Positions 1 through 8,455 of a stretch of 44,159 bases of DNA are shown here, piece by piece. Source of the DNA: Mariniphaga sp. (GTDB taxonomy: Bacteria > Bacteroidota > Bacteroidia > Bacteroidales > Prolixibacteraceae); the NCBI GenBank assembly GCA_025355585.1, contig JANXZJ010000181.1, positions 1 to 44,159 on the forward strand, in the 5' to 3' direction. The notes beneath the pieces were generated by a model, which saw only the letters and a program-made list of their open reading frames with translations, was not told where the DNA came from and did not search any database. Position 1 is the first letter of the stretch; the number at the start of each line of letters is the position of its first letter. The position numbers and the translations under genes were made by a program.

Positions 1-85
1 TTCTACTTCTTAATTTATGAACAAGGAGCACAATCTTAATTTTCAATCTTATTAAATCTTAAATTTGCCGGCTAAAACAGATTTA

Positions 86-862
86 ATGGTTGAGATATGT
101 GCATTGGCTTCGGGAAGTAATGGGAATTGCTACTATATTGGGAATAAAGAGGATGCCATACTGATTGATGCGGGTATTAATTGTAAGCAGATCCTGATCA
201 GGATGAAAGCCAAAGGACTTGATCCTCGCAATATCAGGGCGATTTTCATAACCCACGAGCACAACGATCATGTTTGCGGCGCCCGTGTTCTCTCGAAAAA
301 GCTTGATATTCCTGTCTATATGACCAAAGGAACCTATCATGCGCTTTATATTACCAATCAACCTGATGCTGTACGATTTATCGATCCCATTCAGCCGGTG
401 ATGCTGATTCCGTTTATCATTCATCCGGTTTTAAAAAACCATGATGCCAAAGAACCAACCTCGTTTCGTGTTGAATTGCAAGGAATTAATGTTGGGGTCT
501 TTACGGATATCGGATTGCCGTGCGTTAATGTAATCGCTCATATGCAGCATTGTCACGCCCTCTTTTTGGAAACCAATTACGATGAGAAAATGCTTTGGGA
601 GGGATCGTACCCGCATCATTTAAAGCAGCGGGTTGCTTCAGATGTGGGACATCTTTCGAATTTGCAGGCGGTGAATTTATTAACCGAACATGCAGTTCCC
701 GATTTAAAATGGGTGCTGCTGAGCCATTTGTCAGGAGAGAACAACACACCGCAAGTCGCTTACGATGCACTAAAACATCTTGAAGACCGGTTCCATTTAG
801 TGCTCACGTCACGTCGCGAACCAGGTGAGGTAATCGAAATCGAAGGACTTATTCAGGAATGA
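86..862 (+). CDS. MBL-fold metallo-hydrolase (WalJ/YycJ-like)
   Basis: A 258-residue protein of the metallo-beta-lactamase fold. The N-terminus has the GSxGNCYYI segment typical of the YycJ/WalJ group, followed by the metal-binding motif THEHNDH at about residues 60-66, which fits a two-metal hydrolase. Further His residues (KNHDAKEP, VGHLSN, LLSHLS) supply the remaining metal ligands. Homologues are linked to DNA-end processing and to coordinating cell division with replication; the substrate here is unknown. The frame is open from a TTG at 65, but I prefer the ATG at 86 because the family begins at this point (VEICALASGSNGN). The gene stands alone and converges on the C1 peptidase gene, with a shared terminator hairpin at 915-956. 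The family call is sure; the cellular role is inferred. Confidence 0.85.
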   Translation: MVEICALASGSNGNCYYIGNKEDAILIDAGINCKQILIRMKAKGLDPRNIRAIFITHEHNDHVCGARVLSKKLDIPVYMTKGTYHALYITNQPDAVRFIDPIQPVMLIPFIIHPVLKNHDAKEPTSFRVELQGINVGVFTDIGLPCVNVIAHMQHCHALFLETNYDEKMLWEGSYPHHLKQRVASDVGHLSNLQAVNLLTEHAVPDLKWVLLSHLSGENNTPQVAYDALKHLEDRFHLVLTSRREPGEVIEIEGLIQE

Positions 863-914
863 GGCGCTAAATCTATCTTTTCTAAACACAGCAAAAAGTA
901 TTAGCAAAATATAG

Positions 915-956
915 AAAGGACTTTATCCGGTGGTAAATCCCCGTATAAAGTCCTTT
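915..956. terminator. Bidirectional terminator between convergent genes
   Basis: AAAGGACTTTAT (915-926) pairs with ATAAAGTCCTTT (945-956), with an additional CGG/CCG pairing inside the 18-base loop. T-rich flanks occur on both sides. It lies between the convergent MBL gene (ends 862) and the C1 peptidase gene (ends 987), so it can serve both. Confidence 0.75.
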
Positions 957-986
957 TCATTACAATATCAATCAGATAAACCTGAT

Positions 987-1865
987 TTAAGCTTTAAACG
1001 CACCTGTATCTATCCAATTTGCCTTGATCAGCGACCACCAATCGGTAGCAAGTCCTTGCAGCACATATTCGTAAGGAAGCCATCCATAACCGGCAACTCC
1101 CCAACCTGTACCCCATGAATTTCGGATCAATAATGCGCCAGTTGTTTCAACAGCTCCCGGATTGGCATTTTTAATCTTCATTTTATCGTCGTAACCCACG
1201 GCCACGATTGCATGACCACCCACAATCTTTTCACCGGCTGTCGGATAAGGCAATTTCCCTGTTGTTCCTGCCTGTGTGTACGAATTATAGACTGTAAATC
1301 CGAACATCGAAGGGAGTCCGCCAGCAAGATTTGTTTTAATCTGATTTAATAGTGTCGTTTTAGAGGTTCCGGATGGATCTAACCGATAATAGCTAATCGC
1401 CTGGTAGTTTTGTGCAAACGCATAGCAGAAAGCCGAAGGTTCTTTTTCGTAATCAGCAACGATATAGGGCCAATACTCCTCGGGAGGCACTCCAAAAATT
1501 GCCATTGCTCCCATTGTTGAGCGCAGAAAGGCGCCTGTGTCTCCGGTCCAGTGCAGCATATTCCGTGTAGCTTTGTATAGAAAAAGCCGGGAAGCATCAA
1601 CATGCTTTCCAAAAGCCCTCCGCTCAAAATACTCTACCATAGCAACGCCGGCATTTGCCGTGCACGAACCAAGTGAGCCCTGGTTTTCAATAGGGGGACA
1701 CCAAGGCCTCAAGTCTGCAGTAGCAGCCAAACCTGCTTTTAAGGGTTTTGCTGCACCTACTTTTGCAAGCATGCCATTTACAGCATCATGTTCAACGGTG
1801 TAGTCACGAAAATCCGGATAGTCTGGCAACCATCCCATTCCTAATTTTCCAAACATTTCAATCAT
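987..1865 (-). CDS. C1 (papain-like) family cysteine peptidase
   Basis: A 292-residue papain-fold protease with the whole catalytic set visible: the oxyanion Gln in ENQGSLGSC (Q62), catalytic Cys68 in GSCTAN, His218 in GGHAIVAVGYDD and Asn249 in IRNSWGTGWG. There is no recognisable signal peptide or propeptide and no type IX C-terminal sorting domain. The mature-type domain begins almost at once, with an N-terminal WLPDYPDFRDY segment of the kind seen in bacterial cytoplasmic-looking C1 proteases. Substrate and location are unknown. It is a single-gene unit; upstream (1866-2026) is a divergent spacer shared with the pentapeptide-repeat gene. The family assignment is firm because all active-site residues are intact, so an active enzyme is expected. 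Confidence 0.88.
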   Translation of the reverse strand: MIEMFGKLGMGWLPDYPDFRDYTVEHDAVNGMLAKVGAAKPLKAGLAATADLRPWCPPIENQGSLGSCTANAGVAMVEYFERRAFGKHVDASRLFLYKATRNMLHWTGDTGAFLRSTMGAMAIFGVPPEEYWPYIVADYEKEPSAFCYAFAQNYQAISYYRLDPSGTSKTTLLNQIKTNLAGGLPSMFGFTVYNSYTQAGTTGKLPYPTAGEKIVGGHAIVAVGYDDKMKIKNANPGAVETTGALLIRNSWGTGWGVAGYGWLPYEYVLQGLATDWWSLIKANWIDTGAFKA

Positions 1866-2026
1866 GCTATTTTGTTTTAGAGGTATAGCTGATGAATAAA
1901 TTAAAGAAGGCCCTCACCAGCTTTAAAAGCCTTTGAATGAATATCGGCTACGTTGTAAAAGATTATTAGTTACGAAATACTTTAATTAATTTTACCATTC
2001 AAAAGAAAGTACTTAAAAAACTGAAA

Positions 2027-2599
2027 ATGGCAGATCTAATTATTGAGAGCAAAGTCTTTGAAAAAGAGAACTTTTCTGAAAAAGGGCTCGGGAAAGCAGA
2101 ATATGAAAGTTGTAAATTTAGAAGTTGTGATTTCTCAAATTCAGATTTATCAAATATTACATTTATTGATTGTGAATTTGATCACTGCAATTTAAGTATG
2201 ACGAAAGTCAAAAGTACAGCACTGAAAACTGTGAAATTTTCCAATTGTAAACTTTTAGGCTTAAACTTCAGCGATTGCAATAATTTTCTATTGTCGGTTT
2301 ATTTTGAAAATTGCTTGTTGAATCTTGCATCTTTCTACAAACTTAAGCTGAAAGGAACTAAATTTAAAAGCTGCAACCTTCGGGAAGTAGATTTTACGGA
2401 AGCAGACCTGACCAATTCAGTCTTCGATAATTGCGACATGGAAAGGGCAATATTTGACCGTACATTCTTAGAAAAAGCTGATTTTCGGACATCCTATCAA
2501 TTCTCCATAGATCCGACAATAAACCGGATCAAGAAGGCTAAGTTTTCAAGAAACGGACTTTCCGGATTACTGGACAAATTTAATATCATTATAGAATAG
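2027..2599 (+). CDS. Pentapeptide-repeat protein, Qnr/McbG-like
   Basis: A 190-residue protein built almost wholly of pentapeptide repeats of the A(D/N)LXX kind with many Cys and Phe at the central positions (CKFRSCDFSNSDLSN, LKGTKFKSCNLREVDF, LTNSVFDNCDMERAIFD). Such repeats fold into a right-handed quadrilateral beta-helix. The last 30 residues leave the repeat pattern and end in a predicted helix (SGLLDKFNIII), which resembles the C-terminal dimerisation helix of Qnr proteins in place and length. Qnr-type proteins mimic DNA and protect gyrase and topoisomerase IV. Gyrase protection here is an inference, and other pentapeptide-repeat proteins have unknown roles. No signal peptide, so cytoplasmic. 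A strong hairpin terminator follows at 2602-2635. Confidence 0.85.
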   Translation: MADLIIESKVFEKENFSEKGLGKAEYESCKFRSCDFSNSDLSNITFIDCEFDHCNLSMTKVKSTALKTVKFSNCKLLGLNFSDCNNFLLSVYFENCLLNLASFYKLKLKGTKFKSCNLREVDFTEADLTNSVFDNCDMERAIFDRTFLEKADFRTSYQFSIDPTINRIKKAKFSRNGLSGLLDKFNIIIE

Positions 2600-2601
2600 T
2601 A

Positions 2602-2635
2602 AAAAGTGCGGGAACCATTATACTCCCGCACTTTT
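2602..2635. terminator. Bidirectional intrinsic terminator
   Basis: A perfect 12-bp stem, AAAAGTGCGGGA (2602-2613) with TCCCGCACTTTT (2624-2635), with a 10-base loop. The A and T runs at the two ends let it act on both strands. It separates the pentapeptide-repeat gene and the convergent outer-membrane protein gene. Confidence 0.9.
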
Positions 2636-2681
2636 AAATTTAAAAGATCAAAAATCAATTTGATGCTAACTAACCACTAAA

Positions 2682-3215
2682 TCAGAAAGATAATCCAGCC
2701 CGAAGGCCAATAAACGCTGTGGATGCGCCATTTTTGGATGCCGATTGATATTTAAGCATCAGATCAAAATTATTCGAAATCTTGTAGCCAATTCCCGGAG
2801 CAAAAGTAAATGCACTTCCACCACCACTTTGAGTGGAAAATGAAATACCTACTTGGGCACTACCGTAAAGCATTTCAGAGAAATAATACTTTCCACCAAC
2901 AAGAACAGGTACCATGCCCATTTTTGCCTTTATACCCAACTCGTTCAGCGCGTTTTTGTAATCGCTTTTGAGTGCAAAATCTACATAACCTAAACTTAAG
3001 GTAACTCCAAATGAAGGATCGACCGCATATTCTCCCAATAAATCAACCCCATAAGCCAGGCTTGCCACATTGCTCAAATCGCCAACAGGAAGACCAATCA
3101 TTGCACCAACGCCAATTTTGAATGGCTTCTCATCACTGCCCTTTGCACTGTTTTGTGCACTAACCGATAGCGTAACTACAAATAAAACAACCAACAATAC
3201 AAATTTTGTTTTCAT
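2682..3215 (-). CDS. Small outer-membrane beta-barrel protein (porin-like)
   Basis: A 177-residue protein with a clear Sec signal peptide (basic MKTK start, hydrophobic core, Ala-Gln cleavage region near residue 21). The mature part alternates polar and hydrophobic residues with Gly-rich turns, as in an eight-stranded OMP_b-brl type barrel, and ends in a strand with terminal Phe (GLRAGLSF), the usual recognition signal for outer-membrane insertion by BamA. No ligand can be proposed. The gene appears monocistronic, with the shared terminator at 2602-2635 below its stop codon. The family is confident from architecture; the function is unknown. Confidence 0.8.
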   Translation of the reverse strand: MKTKFVLLVVLFVVTLSVSAQNSAKGSDEKPFKIGVGAMIGLPVGDLSNVASLAYGVDLLGEYAVDPSFGVTLSLGYVDFALKSDYKNALNELGIKAKMGMVPVLVGGKYYFSEMLYGSAQVGISFSTQSGGGSAFTFAPGIGYKISNNFDLMLKYQSASKNGASTAFIGLRAGLSF

Positions 3216-3416
3216 AATACCAAAAATTAATGATTAAATTTATATAATAGATTTTCCACTAATACGATAGCATTATTCAAATGTTTCGGAAAAATAATCT
3301 CTTTTGAGAAAAATTATTCAATTTTCTTTTGCATGGTGGTTGGCATTACGCTGCAATTTAAGAATGTGACAAACAAACATTTGCCAAAGCTGTAAAATAC
3401 AATCGGGAATTAACAC

Positions 3417-3968
3417 TTAAGGTAGAAATTCACGTTTCAGAAAGCTAAAGACTTTTAAATCGAAAAAGAGATCATGATGCCGTTCTCCGTTTCGCTCGAT
3501 CCCTTCGAAACTAAAACCCAACCTAATAGCCACTTTCTCGCTTGAAGCGTTGCCGACTGCACATCGTATCGTAATTCGGTTCATACCCATTGACTCAAAG
3601 GCCAGCCCGATCAGAACCCGGCAAGATTGATGAATAATTCCATGACCTGTCATATCGTTGATTAGCCAATATCCTATTTCAGTCTTTTCGTTCACCCTGT
3701 CGGTATTATGGAAACCGATTATGCCGGCAAAATCTCCTTTAAACCAAATAGTATAAACCTCGTTTCTGGTCGCTTCGCGTTGCGAAACAATCGTTTGGAT
3801 AAATGCCTCGCTGTCTTTTACTTCTTTTGTATAGTCAACAAAAGGTAACCATTGCCCCAAATGGGAACGATTTTGATCGATTGCATTAAAAATGGTCGCA
3901 GCGTCATTGACATTAATCTGCTCAAGCAATATTTCATTCGACACTACGATACTTTGCATTTCATTCAT
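3417..3968 (-). CDS. GNAT-family N-acetyltransferase (RimJ/RimL type)
   Basis: A 183-residue acetyltransferase. It shows the RimJ/L pattern: NRSHLGQWLPFVD near residue 35, the TEIGYWLINDMTGHGI segment (strand beta-4 and start of motif A, acetyl-CoA binding) around residue 95, and NRITIRCAVGNASSEKVAIRLGFSFEG, the conserved motif B in which the Asn-x-x-Ser stretch positions the cofactor. RimL-like enzymes acetylate N-terminal Ser/Ala of ribosomal proteins, but many homologues acetylate other amines, so the substrate is open. The pgk terminator lies at 3975-4003, only six bases in front of this start. A second in-frame ATG at 3959 (MQSIVVSN) is an alternative start and leaves a little more leader. 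Confidence 0.82.
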   Translation of the reverse strand: MNEMQSIVVSNEILLEQINVNDAATIFNAIDQNRSHLGQWLPFVDYTKEVKDSEAFIQTIVSQREATRNEVYTIWFKGDFAGIIGFHNTDRVNEKTEIGYWLINDMTGHGIIHQSCRVLIGLAFESMGMNRITIRCAVGNASSEKVAIRLGFSFEGIERNGERHHDLFFDLKVFSFLKREFLP

Positions 3969-3974
3969 TTGTAA

Positions 3975-4003
3975 AAAACCCGGACTTCACTGGCCCGGGT
4001 TTT
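3975..4003 (-). terminator. Intrinsic terminator of pgk
   Basis: AAAACCCGG (3975-3983) pairs with CCGGGTTTT (3995-4003), 9 bp with an 11-base loop. Read on the minus strand the stem is followed by a run of six T residues, so it faces pgk (stop at 4081). It directly abuts the GNAT start codon at 3968. Confidence 0.85.
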
Positions 4004-4080
4004 AATTGTATGATTTGTCTTCGATTTCTCCAATTCACTTCAATTTAAAGAGAAGAATTGCGTTACCTCTGTGTATGCAA

Positions 4081-5274
4081 CTATTCAAGAACAGCAGCGA
4101 TACCAGGAAGAACCCTTCCTTCAAGGTATTCAAGCATTGCACCACCTGCGGTTGAAATATAGGATACTTTGTCTGCGATACCAAATTTATTGACAGCAGC
4201 TACGGAGTCACCACCACCAACCAATGAGAAAGCACCTTTGCTCGTCGCTTCAACAATTGCATCACCAATAGCTTTGGTTCCGGTTGCAAATTTATCCATT
4301 TCAAAAACACCTACCGGACCATTCCAAAGAATCGTTTTTGATTCACCGATCACTTTATTGAATATTTCAATCGTCTTAGGACCGACATCAAGACCTGACC
4401 AGCCATCGCTGATATTATTTGAAGGTACAATTCTCGTATTTGCAGTTTCAGCAAACGCATCTGCCTCAACAACATCAACAGCTAAAATGATTTTAACTCC
4501 TTTTTTCTCAGCTTTCTTCAGAATATCAAGTGCCATCGGCATAAAGTCATCTTCACAAAGCGAGCCACCAATTTTACCACCTTGCGCTTTCACAAAAGTG
4601 TAGGTCATACCTCCTCCGATAATCAGATTATCAACGCTATTAAGAAGGTTTTCAATAATCGTAATCTTTGAAGATACCTTTGAACCACCCATGATCGCCG
4701 TAAAAGGACGTTTTGGCGCCTTCAGTACTTTGTCAAGACTTTTAACCTCGCTGTCAACCAGATACCCGAATAACTTATCATTTGGGAAGAACTGTGCAAT
4801 CACTGCTGTTGAGGCATGAGCACGGTGAGCAGTTCCGAATGCATCATTGATCCAGCAATCTCCAAGTCCGGCAAGCTGTTTCGCGAATGCAACATCGCCA
4901 CCTTCTTCTTCAGGATGGAAACGGAGATTTTCAAGTACCAGTACTTCTCCGGGTTTCAGTGCATCAGCCATTTTCTGGGTTGCTGTACCAATACAATCAG
5001 GGGCAATTTTAACTTCAATTCCACCAAGTAATTCCGAAAGGTGAGGTACCAGGTGCCTCATCGAAAACTTATCTTCAGGACCCTTTTTAGGACGACCAAG
5101 ATGCGACATGATAATGGCAGCACCGCCATTTTCAATCACCTGTTTGATGGTAGGAAGAGCGGCTGTCATACGTGTATCGTCGCCAATCACGAATTTTTCA
5201 TCAAGCGGAACATTGAAGTCAACGCGGATCAGGGCCTTTTTGCCCGAAAAGTCATAATTTTCAATCGTCTGCAT
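4081..5274 (-). CDS. pgk: Phosphoglycerate kinase
   Basis: Phosphoglycerate kinase, 397 residues, the standard bacterial length. It transfers phosphate between 1,3-bisphosphoglycerate and ADP in glycolysis and gluconeogenesis, in the cytoplasm. Seen in order: RVDFNVPLD (residues about 17-25, substrate-binding Asp/Asn), HLGRPK (about 58-63), [10 protein letters not shown], the hinge GGSKVSSKI (about 196), the nucleotide-domain [17 protein letters not shown] (about 316) and the C-terminal [13 protein letters not shown] phosphate loop. Nothing is missing. It has its own promoter-like sequence at 5303-5336 and a strong terminator at 3975-4003, so it is probably transcribed alone. Confidence 0.98.
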   Translation of the reverse strand: MQTIENYDFSGKKALIRVDFNVPLDEKFVIGDDTRMTAALPTIKQVIENGGAAIIMSHLGRPKKGPEDKFSMRHLVPHLSELLGGIEVKIAPDCIGTATQKMADALKPGEVLVLENLRFHPEEEGGDVAFAKQLAGLGDCWINDAFGTAHRAHASTAVIAQFFPNDKLFGYLVDSEVKSLDKVLKAPKRPFTAIMGGSKVSSKITIIENLLNSVDNLIIGGGMTYTFVKAQGGKIGGSLCEDDFMPMALDILKKAEKKGVKIILAVDVVEADAFAETANTRIVPSNNISDGWSGLDVGPKTIEIFNKVIGESKTILWNGPVGVFEMDKFATGTKAIGDAIVEATSKGAFSLVGGGDSVAAVNKFGIADKVSYISTAGGAMLEYLEGRVLPGIAAVLE

Positions 5275-5302
5275 TTTTCGTTGGATTTAATATTTTGTTT
5301 TT

Positions 5303-5336
5303 CAAAGATAACTAAAAAGCATTTTACAACATCAAA
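5303..5336 (-). promoter_or_regulatory. Putative pgk promoter
   Basis: On the minus strand, TTTG (5336-5333) is followed 22 bases later by TATCTTTG (5310-5303), matching the Bacteroidota -33/-7 pattern TTTG / TAnnTTTG. Spacing is slightly long. The start of transcription would be near 5296, about 20 bases before the pgk ATG. Confidence 0.5.
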
Positions 5337-5426
5337 CCAATACAGATATTTGAATCGATTTGATCTATTTTTAACAAACAAGCATTTATTTTTCAATTTC
5401 ATTTCGTTAAAGAACCCCTATTTTTC

Positions 5427-5434
5427 TACTTTTG
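5427..5434 (+). promoter_or_regulatory. Putative -7 element for holB
   Basis: TACTTTTG fits the TAnnTTTG element; the -33 region (TTTC near 5402) is a weak match. It would give a leader of about 50 bases before the holB ATG at 5492. Confidence 0.35.
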
Positions 5435-5491
5435 AAGCCTGATTGATGCATCATATCAATCACCTTATCCAACAAATCATATTCATACCGA

Positions 5492-6616
5492 ATGCAATTT
5501 AAAGACGTCATCGGACAAGATAGTATTAAACAAAGACTGATTCAGGCCGTTTCTGAGGATCGGATACCTCATGCTCAATTACTTGTCGGGCCACAGGGCA
5601 ATGGCAAACTTGCGCTGGCACTGGCATTTGCCCAATATATCAACTGTCCCGATAAACATGACAACGATTCGTGCGGGGTATGCAGTTCGTGCCGGAAATA
5701 TGCCAAACTGATTCATCCGGATCTTCATTTTACCATACCAGTGATAAAAACCGCTGCCATCGATAAACCGACCAGCAGCGATTACATGACTAAGTGGCGC
5801 CAGTATTTCGGCGAGAATCCATATCCTCAATATGAAAAATGGATGCAAATTATTGCAGATGAGAATAAACAGGGTTCAATTTATGTTGACGAAGCCAAGG
5901 ATCTTATTCACAAGCTGAATCAGAAATCGTACGAGGCAGAATATAAGGTTTCTATCATCTGGTTACCAGAAACAATGAACATCACATGTGCGAATAAAAT
6001 CCTTAAAATCCTCGAAGAACCGCCCACAAAAACTATTTTTATCCTGATATCAGAGGCAGAGCAAAAACTCTTAAGTACCATCAGGTCAAGGTGCCAGTTT
6101 ATTCGCGTTCCCAAAATTGAGGACAATGATTTGCAGGCAGCAATTGTTGATATGGCAGAAACCACAAATACCAATCCGGCAACCATCGCCCGACTCGCAC
6201 GTGGCAACTATTTTATGGCGCTCGAGATTATGCAGAACGACGAATTGCGGAGTTACAACCTTCGTCAGTTTACCTCCATCATGCGAAATGGCTACGGTCG
6301 TAAGTTACAGGAGATTTTGACCTGGTCCGAGGAAATTGCAGGTATCGGAAGGGTAAGGCAAATGGGCTTTCTGAAATATTGCGGAGAGTTTCTCCGTGAA
6401 AATTTTCTGTTCAACCTCAAAGAACCCGATCTGATCTATATGGATGAACCGGAAACTGAGTTCTCTCAAAAATTTGCCCCCTTTATTAATGAAAGAAATG
6501 TCATGTTTCTATTTCGTGAATTTGAAAAAGCATACACTGACGTTTCGATGAATGGCAACGCTAAACTCATTTTCACTGATCTTGGATTAAAGGTGTCAAA
6601 GTTGATCCGGCTTTAA
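5492..6616 (+). CDS. holB: DNA polymerase III subunit delta' (clamp loader)
   Basis: A 374-residue clamp-loader subunit of the replicative polymerase, which helps open and load the sliding clamp. Order of features: VIGQDSIKQRL at the start (AAA+ N-terminus), a degenerate Walker A GPQGNGKL (33-40) in which the usual Thr/Ser after Lys is Leu, a four-Cys zinc module (C52, C61, C64, C67), LKILEEPP (sensor/Walker B region typical of delta'), and STIRSRCQ, the SRC motif carrying the arginine finger that acts on the neighbouring gamma/tau subunit. The altered Walker A fits a subunit that does not itself hydrolyse ATP. It lies upstream of ricT and gldH, an arrangement I recall from other Bacteroidota. 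Confidence 0.93.
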   Translation: MQFKDVIGQDSIKQRLIQAVSEDRIPHAQLLVGPQGNGKLALALAFAQYINCPDKHDNDSCGVCSSCRKYAKLIHPDLHFTIPVIKTAAIDKPTSSDYMTKWRQYFGENPYPQYEKWMQIIADENKQGSIYVDEAKDLIHKLNQKSYEAEYKVSIIWLPETMNITCANKILKILEEPPTKTIFILISEAEQKLLSTIRSRCQFIRVPKIEDNDLQAAIVDMAETTNTNPATIARLARGNYFMALEIMQNDELRSYNLRQFTSIMRNGYGRKLQEILTWSEEIAGIGRVRQMGFLKYCGEFLRENFLFNLKEPDLIYMDEPETEFSQKFAPFINERNVMFLFREFEKAYTDVSMNGNAKLIFTDLGLKVSKLIRL

Positions 6617-6692
6617 AAAGTGATCGCATTTCGCCCTGATGACGAATACCTTTTGCAACTTTTGACAACCCAATTATTCCGGCATCCTGAAT

Positions 6693-6727
6693 TTTGGTCA
6701 AAAAGAGAAATAGAATCACTATTTTTG
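6693..6727 (+). promoter_or_regulatory. Putative promoter of the ricT-gldH-trmB group
   Basis: TTTG (6693-6696) and TATTTTTG (6720-6727) match the Bacteroidota elements; the 23-base spacer is a little long. It lies in the 180-base gap after holB and would start transcription about 60 bases before ricT. Confidence 0.38.
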
Positions 6728-6796
6728 TGAAATTCAAATTTTTCCCTGTCGGAACGATTTTCAATCCGACGGTCTAAATATTTCTATATCAATTAT

Positions 6797-7960
6797 ATGA
6801 ACACGCAGGATAAAACAGCACGCGGCTGCCCTACGAGCGATCGGGTTGGAAGTTGCGCTAAATTAAATGTCTACGACTGGCTTTACGATGTCAAAAGCAC
6901 CATCAATACCGAAGAAATCGTTGAAGTCCGTTTTAAAAATACACGTAAAGATTATTACCGAAATGTCAACGGTTTAACCCTTAAAGCCGGGGATATGGTA
7001 GCCGTTGAAGCAAGTCCCGGTCACGATATCGGGATGATTTCACTCGTTGGTGATCTCGTGCTTAGACAAATGAAACGGCATAAAGCGACGATGCTCGACG
7101 GCGAATTGCGCAAAATATACCGGCTTGCAAAACCAGTTGATCTTCAAAAATGGGAAGAAGCCATTAATATTGAGCATGCTACGATGCTTAAAGCCCGGAA
7201 AATCGCCGAAGACCTGAAATTGAATATGAAGATCGGTGATGTCGAATTTCAGGGCGACAAGACAAAAGCAATTTTCTATTACATTGCCGATGAACGTGTC
7301 GACTTTCGGCAACTGATTAAATTATATGCCGATACATTTCGTATCCGGATTGAGATGCGCCAGATTGGAGCGCGCCAGGAAGCTGCCAGGATTGGCGGAA
7401 TTGGTCCTTGCGGCCGTGAACTCTGTTGCAGTTCGTGGATTTCAAACTTTGTTTCAGTTACCACCAATGCAGCTCGTTATCAGGAGATATCTCTTAACCC
7501 GCAAAAATTGGCCGGGCAATGTGGTAAGCTTAAATGCTGCCTGAACTACGAGCTTGATTGTTACATGGATGCTCAGAAAAACTTTCCTCCAACCAATATT
7601 CAGATTGAGACGGAAAAAGGAAATTACAATTATTTAAAGGCTGACATTTTCAAGGGAATTTTCTGGTATGTAAAAGAGAACAATCAACCCGGTGGAATGA
7701 TGGCTGTTTCTGTTGAAAAGGTAAAAGAGATTCAATTACTTAACAGAAGCGGCAAGAAAATAGCACAATTAACCAGCGAAAATGTTGTTGTTGCTGAAAC
7801 AGAAGGACATACTTACCACAATACAACCGGAGAGGAAAGTATTGAAAGATTTGATCAGGCAACCAAAAATCGTCGGAAAAAAAGGCATAAACCAGTTTTA
7901 ACACGAAAACCAAATTCAGGGAATGAAAGTCAAGGGAATCAGCAAACACCGGAAGATTAG
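6797..7960 (+). CDS. ricT: PSP1-domain protein RicT (YaaT homologue)
   Basis: A 387-residue protein of the PSP1/RicT family. The PSP1 domain occupies roughly residues 35-260. It carries the diagnostic cysteine clusters CGRELCCSSW and GQCGKLKCCLNYELDCY, the type that binds Fe-S clusters in the Bacillus RicA-RicF-RicT complex, where the protein promotes RNase Y-dependent RNA maturation. Partners RicA and RicF are not in this window, so the role in Bacteroidota is not settled. A further Cys pair lies at the N-terminus (C11, C20). The C-terminal 40 residues are basic (NRRKKRHKP) and probably disordered. The 3' end overlaps gldH by 38 bases in another frame, which points to translational linkage. 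Confidence 0.92.
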   Translation: MNTQDKTARGCPTSDRVGSCAKLNVYDWLYDVKSTINTEEIVEVRFKNTRKDYYRNVNGLTLKAGDMVAVEASPGHDIGMISLVGDLVLRQMKRHKATMLDGELRKIYRLAKPVDLQKWEEAINIEHATMLKARKIAEDLKLNMKIGDVEFQGDKTKAIFYYIADERVDFRQLIKLYADTFRIRIEMRQIGARQEAARIGGIGPCGRELCCSSWISNFVSVTTNAARYQEISLNPQKLAGQCGKLKCCLNYELDCYMDAQKNFPPTNIQIETEKGNYNYLKADIFKGIFWYVKENNQPGGMMAVSVEKVKEIQLLNRSGKKIAQLTSENVVVAETEGHTYHNTTGEESIERFDQATKNRRKKRHKPVLTRKPNSGNESQGNQQTPED

Positions 7961-8432
7961 TTATTTGCCCGGGCTCTCCGTGTTAGTAGTGTTGATCGTT
8001 TTTATGACTTCATGTAACAAAAAAGCGGTCGTAGAAGATTATAGGAGTTTAAGACACGCGGAATGGAATCAGGATACTGCTTTGGTTTTCGATATGAATA
8101 TTCCTGATCCCAAGAAGCTGTACGACCTTTCATTTACGGTTCGGAATGAGGGACATTATGCATACAGTAACCTATGGATATTCGTTGCGATAACTCCTCC
8201 TTCAGGTAAAGAGTTGACAGATACAGTCGAACTAACCCTTGCCAAGCCTTCAGGCGAATGGTTGGGCAGTGGCTTGGGAGATCTTTACGATCGAAAGTAT
8301 CCTTACAAGAAAACCATCTTTTTTCCCGAAATCGGGAAATATACAATTTCAGTCAGACAGGGGATGCGCACCAAAAACGGCATCCTGACCGGCATTCACG
8401 ATTTTGGAATTGTGCTCGAGAAAGCGCTTTAA
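7923..8432 (+). CDS. gldH: Gliding motility lipoprotein GldH
   Basis: A 169-residue lipoprotein. The N-terminus is basic and hydrophobic and ends in VFMTSC, with lipidated Cys31, so it is exported and membrane anchored. The mature part has the GldH features: the LRHAEWNQDTALVFDMNIPD start, FTVRNEGHYAYSNLWIFV in the middle and GKYTISVRQGM near the end. In Flavobacterium johnsoniae GldH is needed for gliding; many non-gliding Bacteroidota keep it, so movement cannot be concluded. The gene starts inside the end of ricT (38-base overlap) and is followed after 23 bases by trmB. The start at 7923 gives the full signal peptide. Confidence 0.9.
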   Translation: MKVKGISKHRKISYLPGLSVLVVLIVFMTSCNKKAVVEDYRSLRHAEWNQDTALVFDMNIPDPKKLYDLSFTVRNEGHYAYSNLWIFVAITPPSGKELTDTVELTLAKPSGEWLGSGLGDLYDRKYPYKKTIFFPEIGKYTISVRQGMRTKNGILTGIHDFGIVLEKAL

Positions 8433-8455
8433 ATTACATTTTATACTTATTCCGA

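Noticed and set aside
4169-4603. 144-codon open frame on the plus strand
   Set aside because: It is fully antisense to pgk, has a Ser/Pro-rich composition without family features, and pgk is certain.
8258-8455. N-terminal extension of trmB
   Set aside because: It lies within gldH in another frame, and the TrmB family begins at the ATG at 8456.
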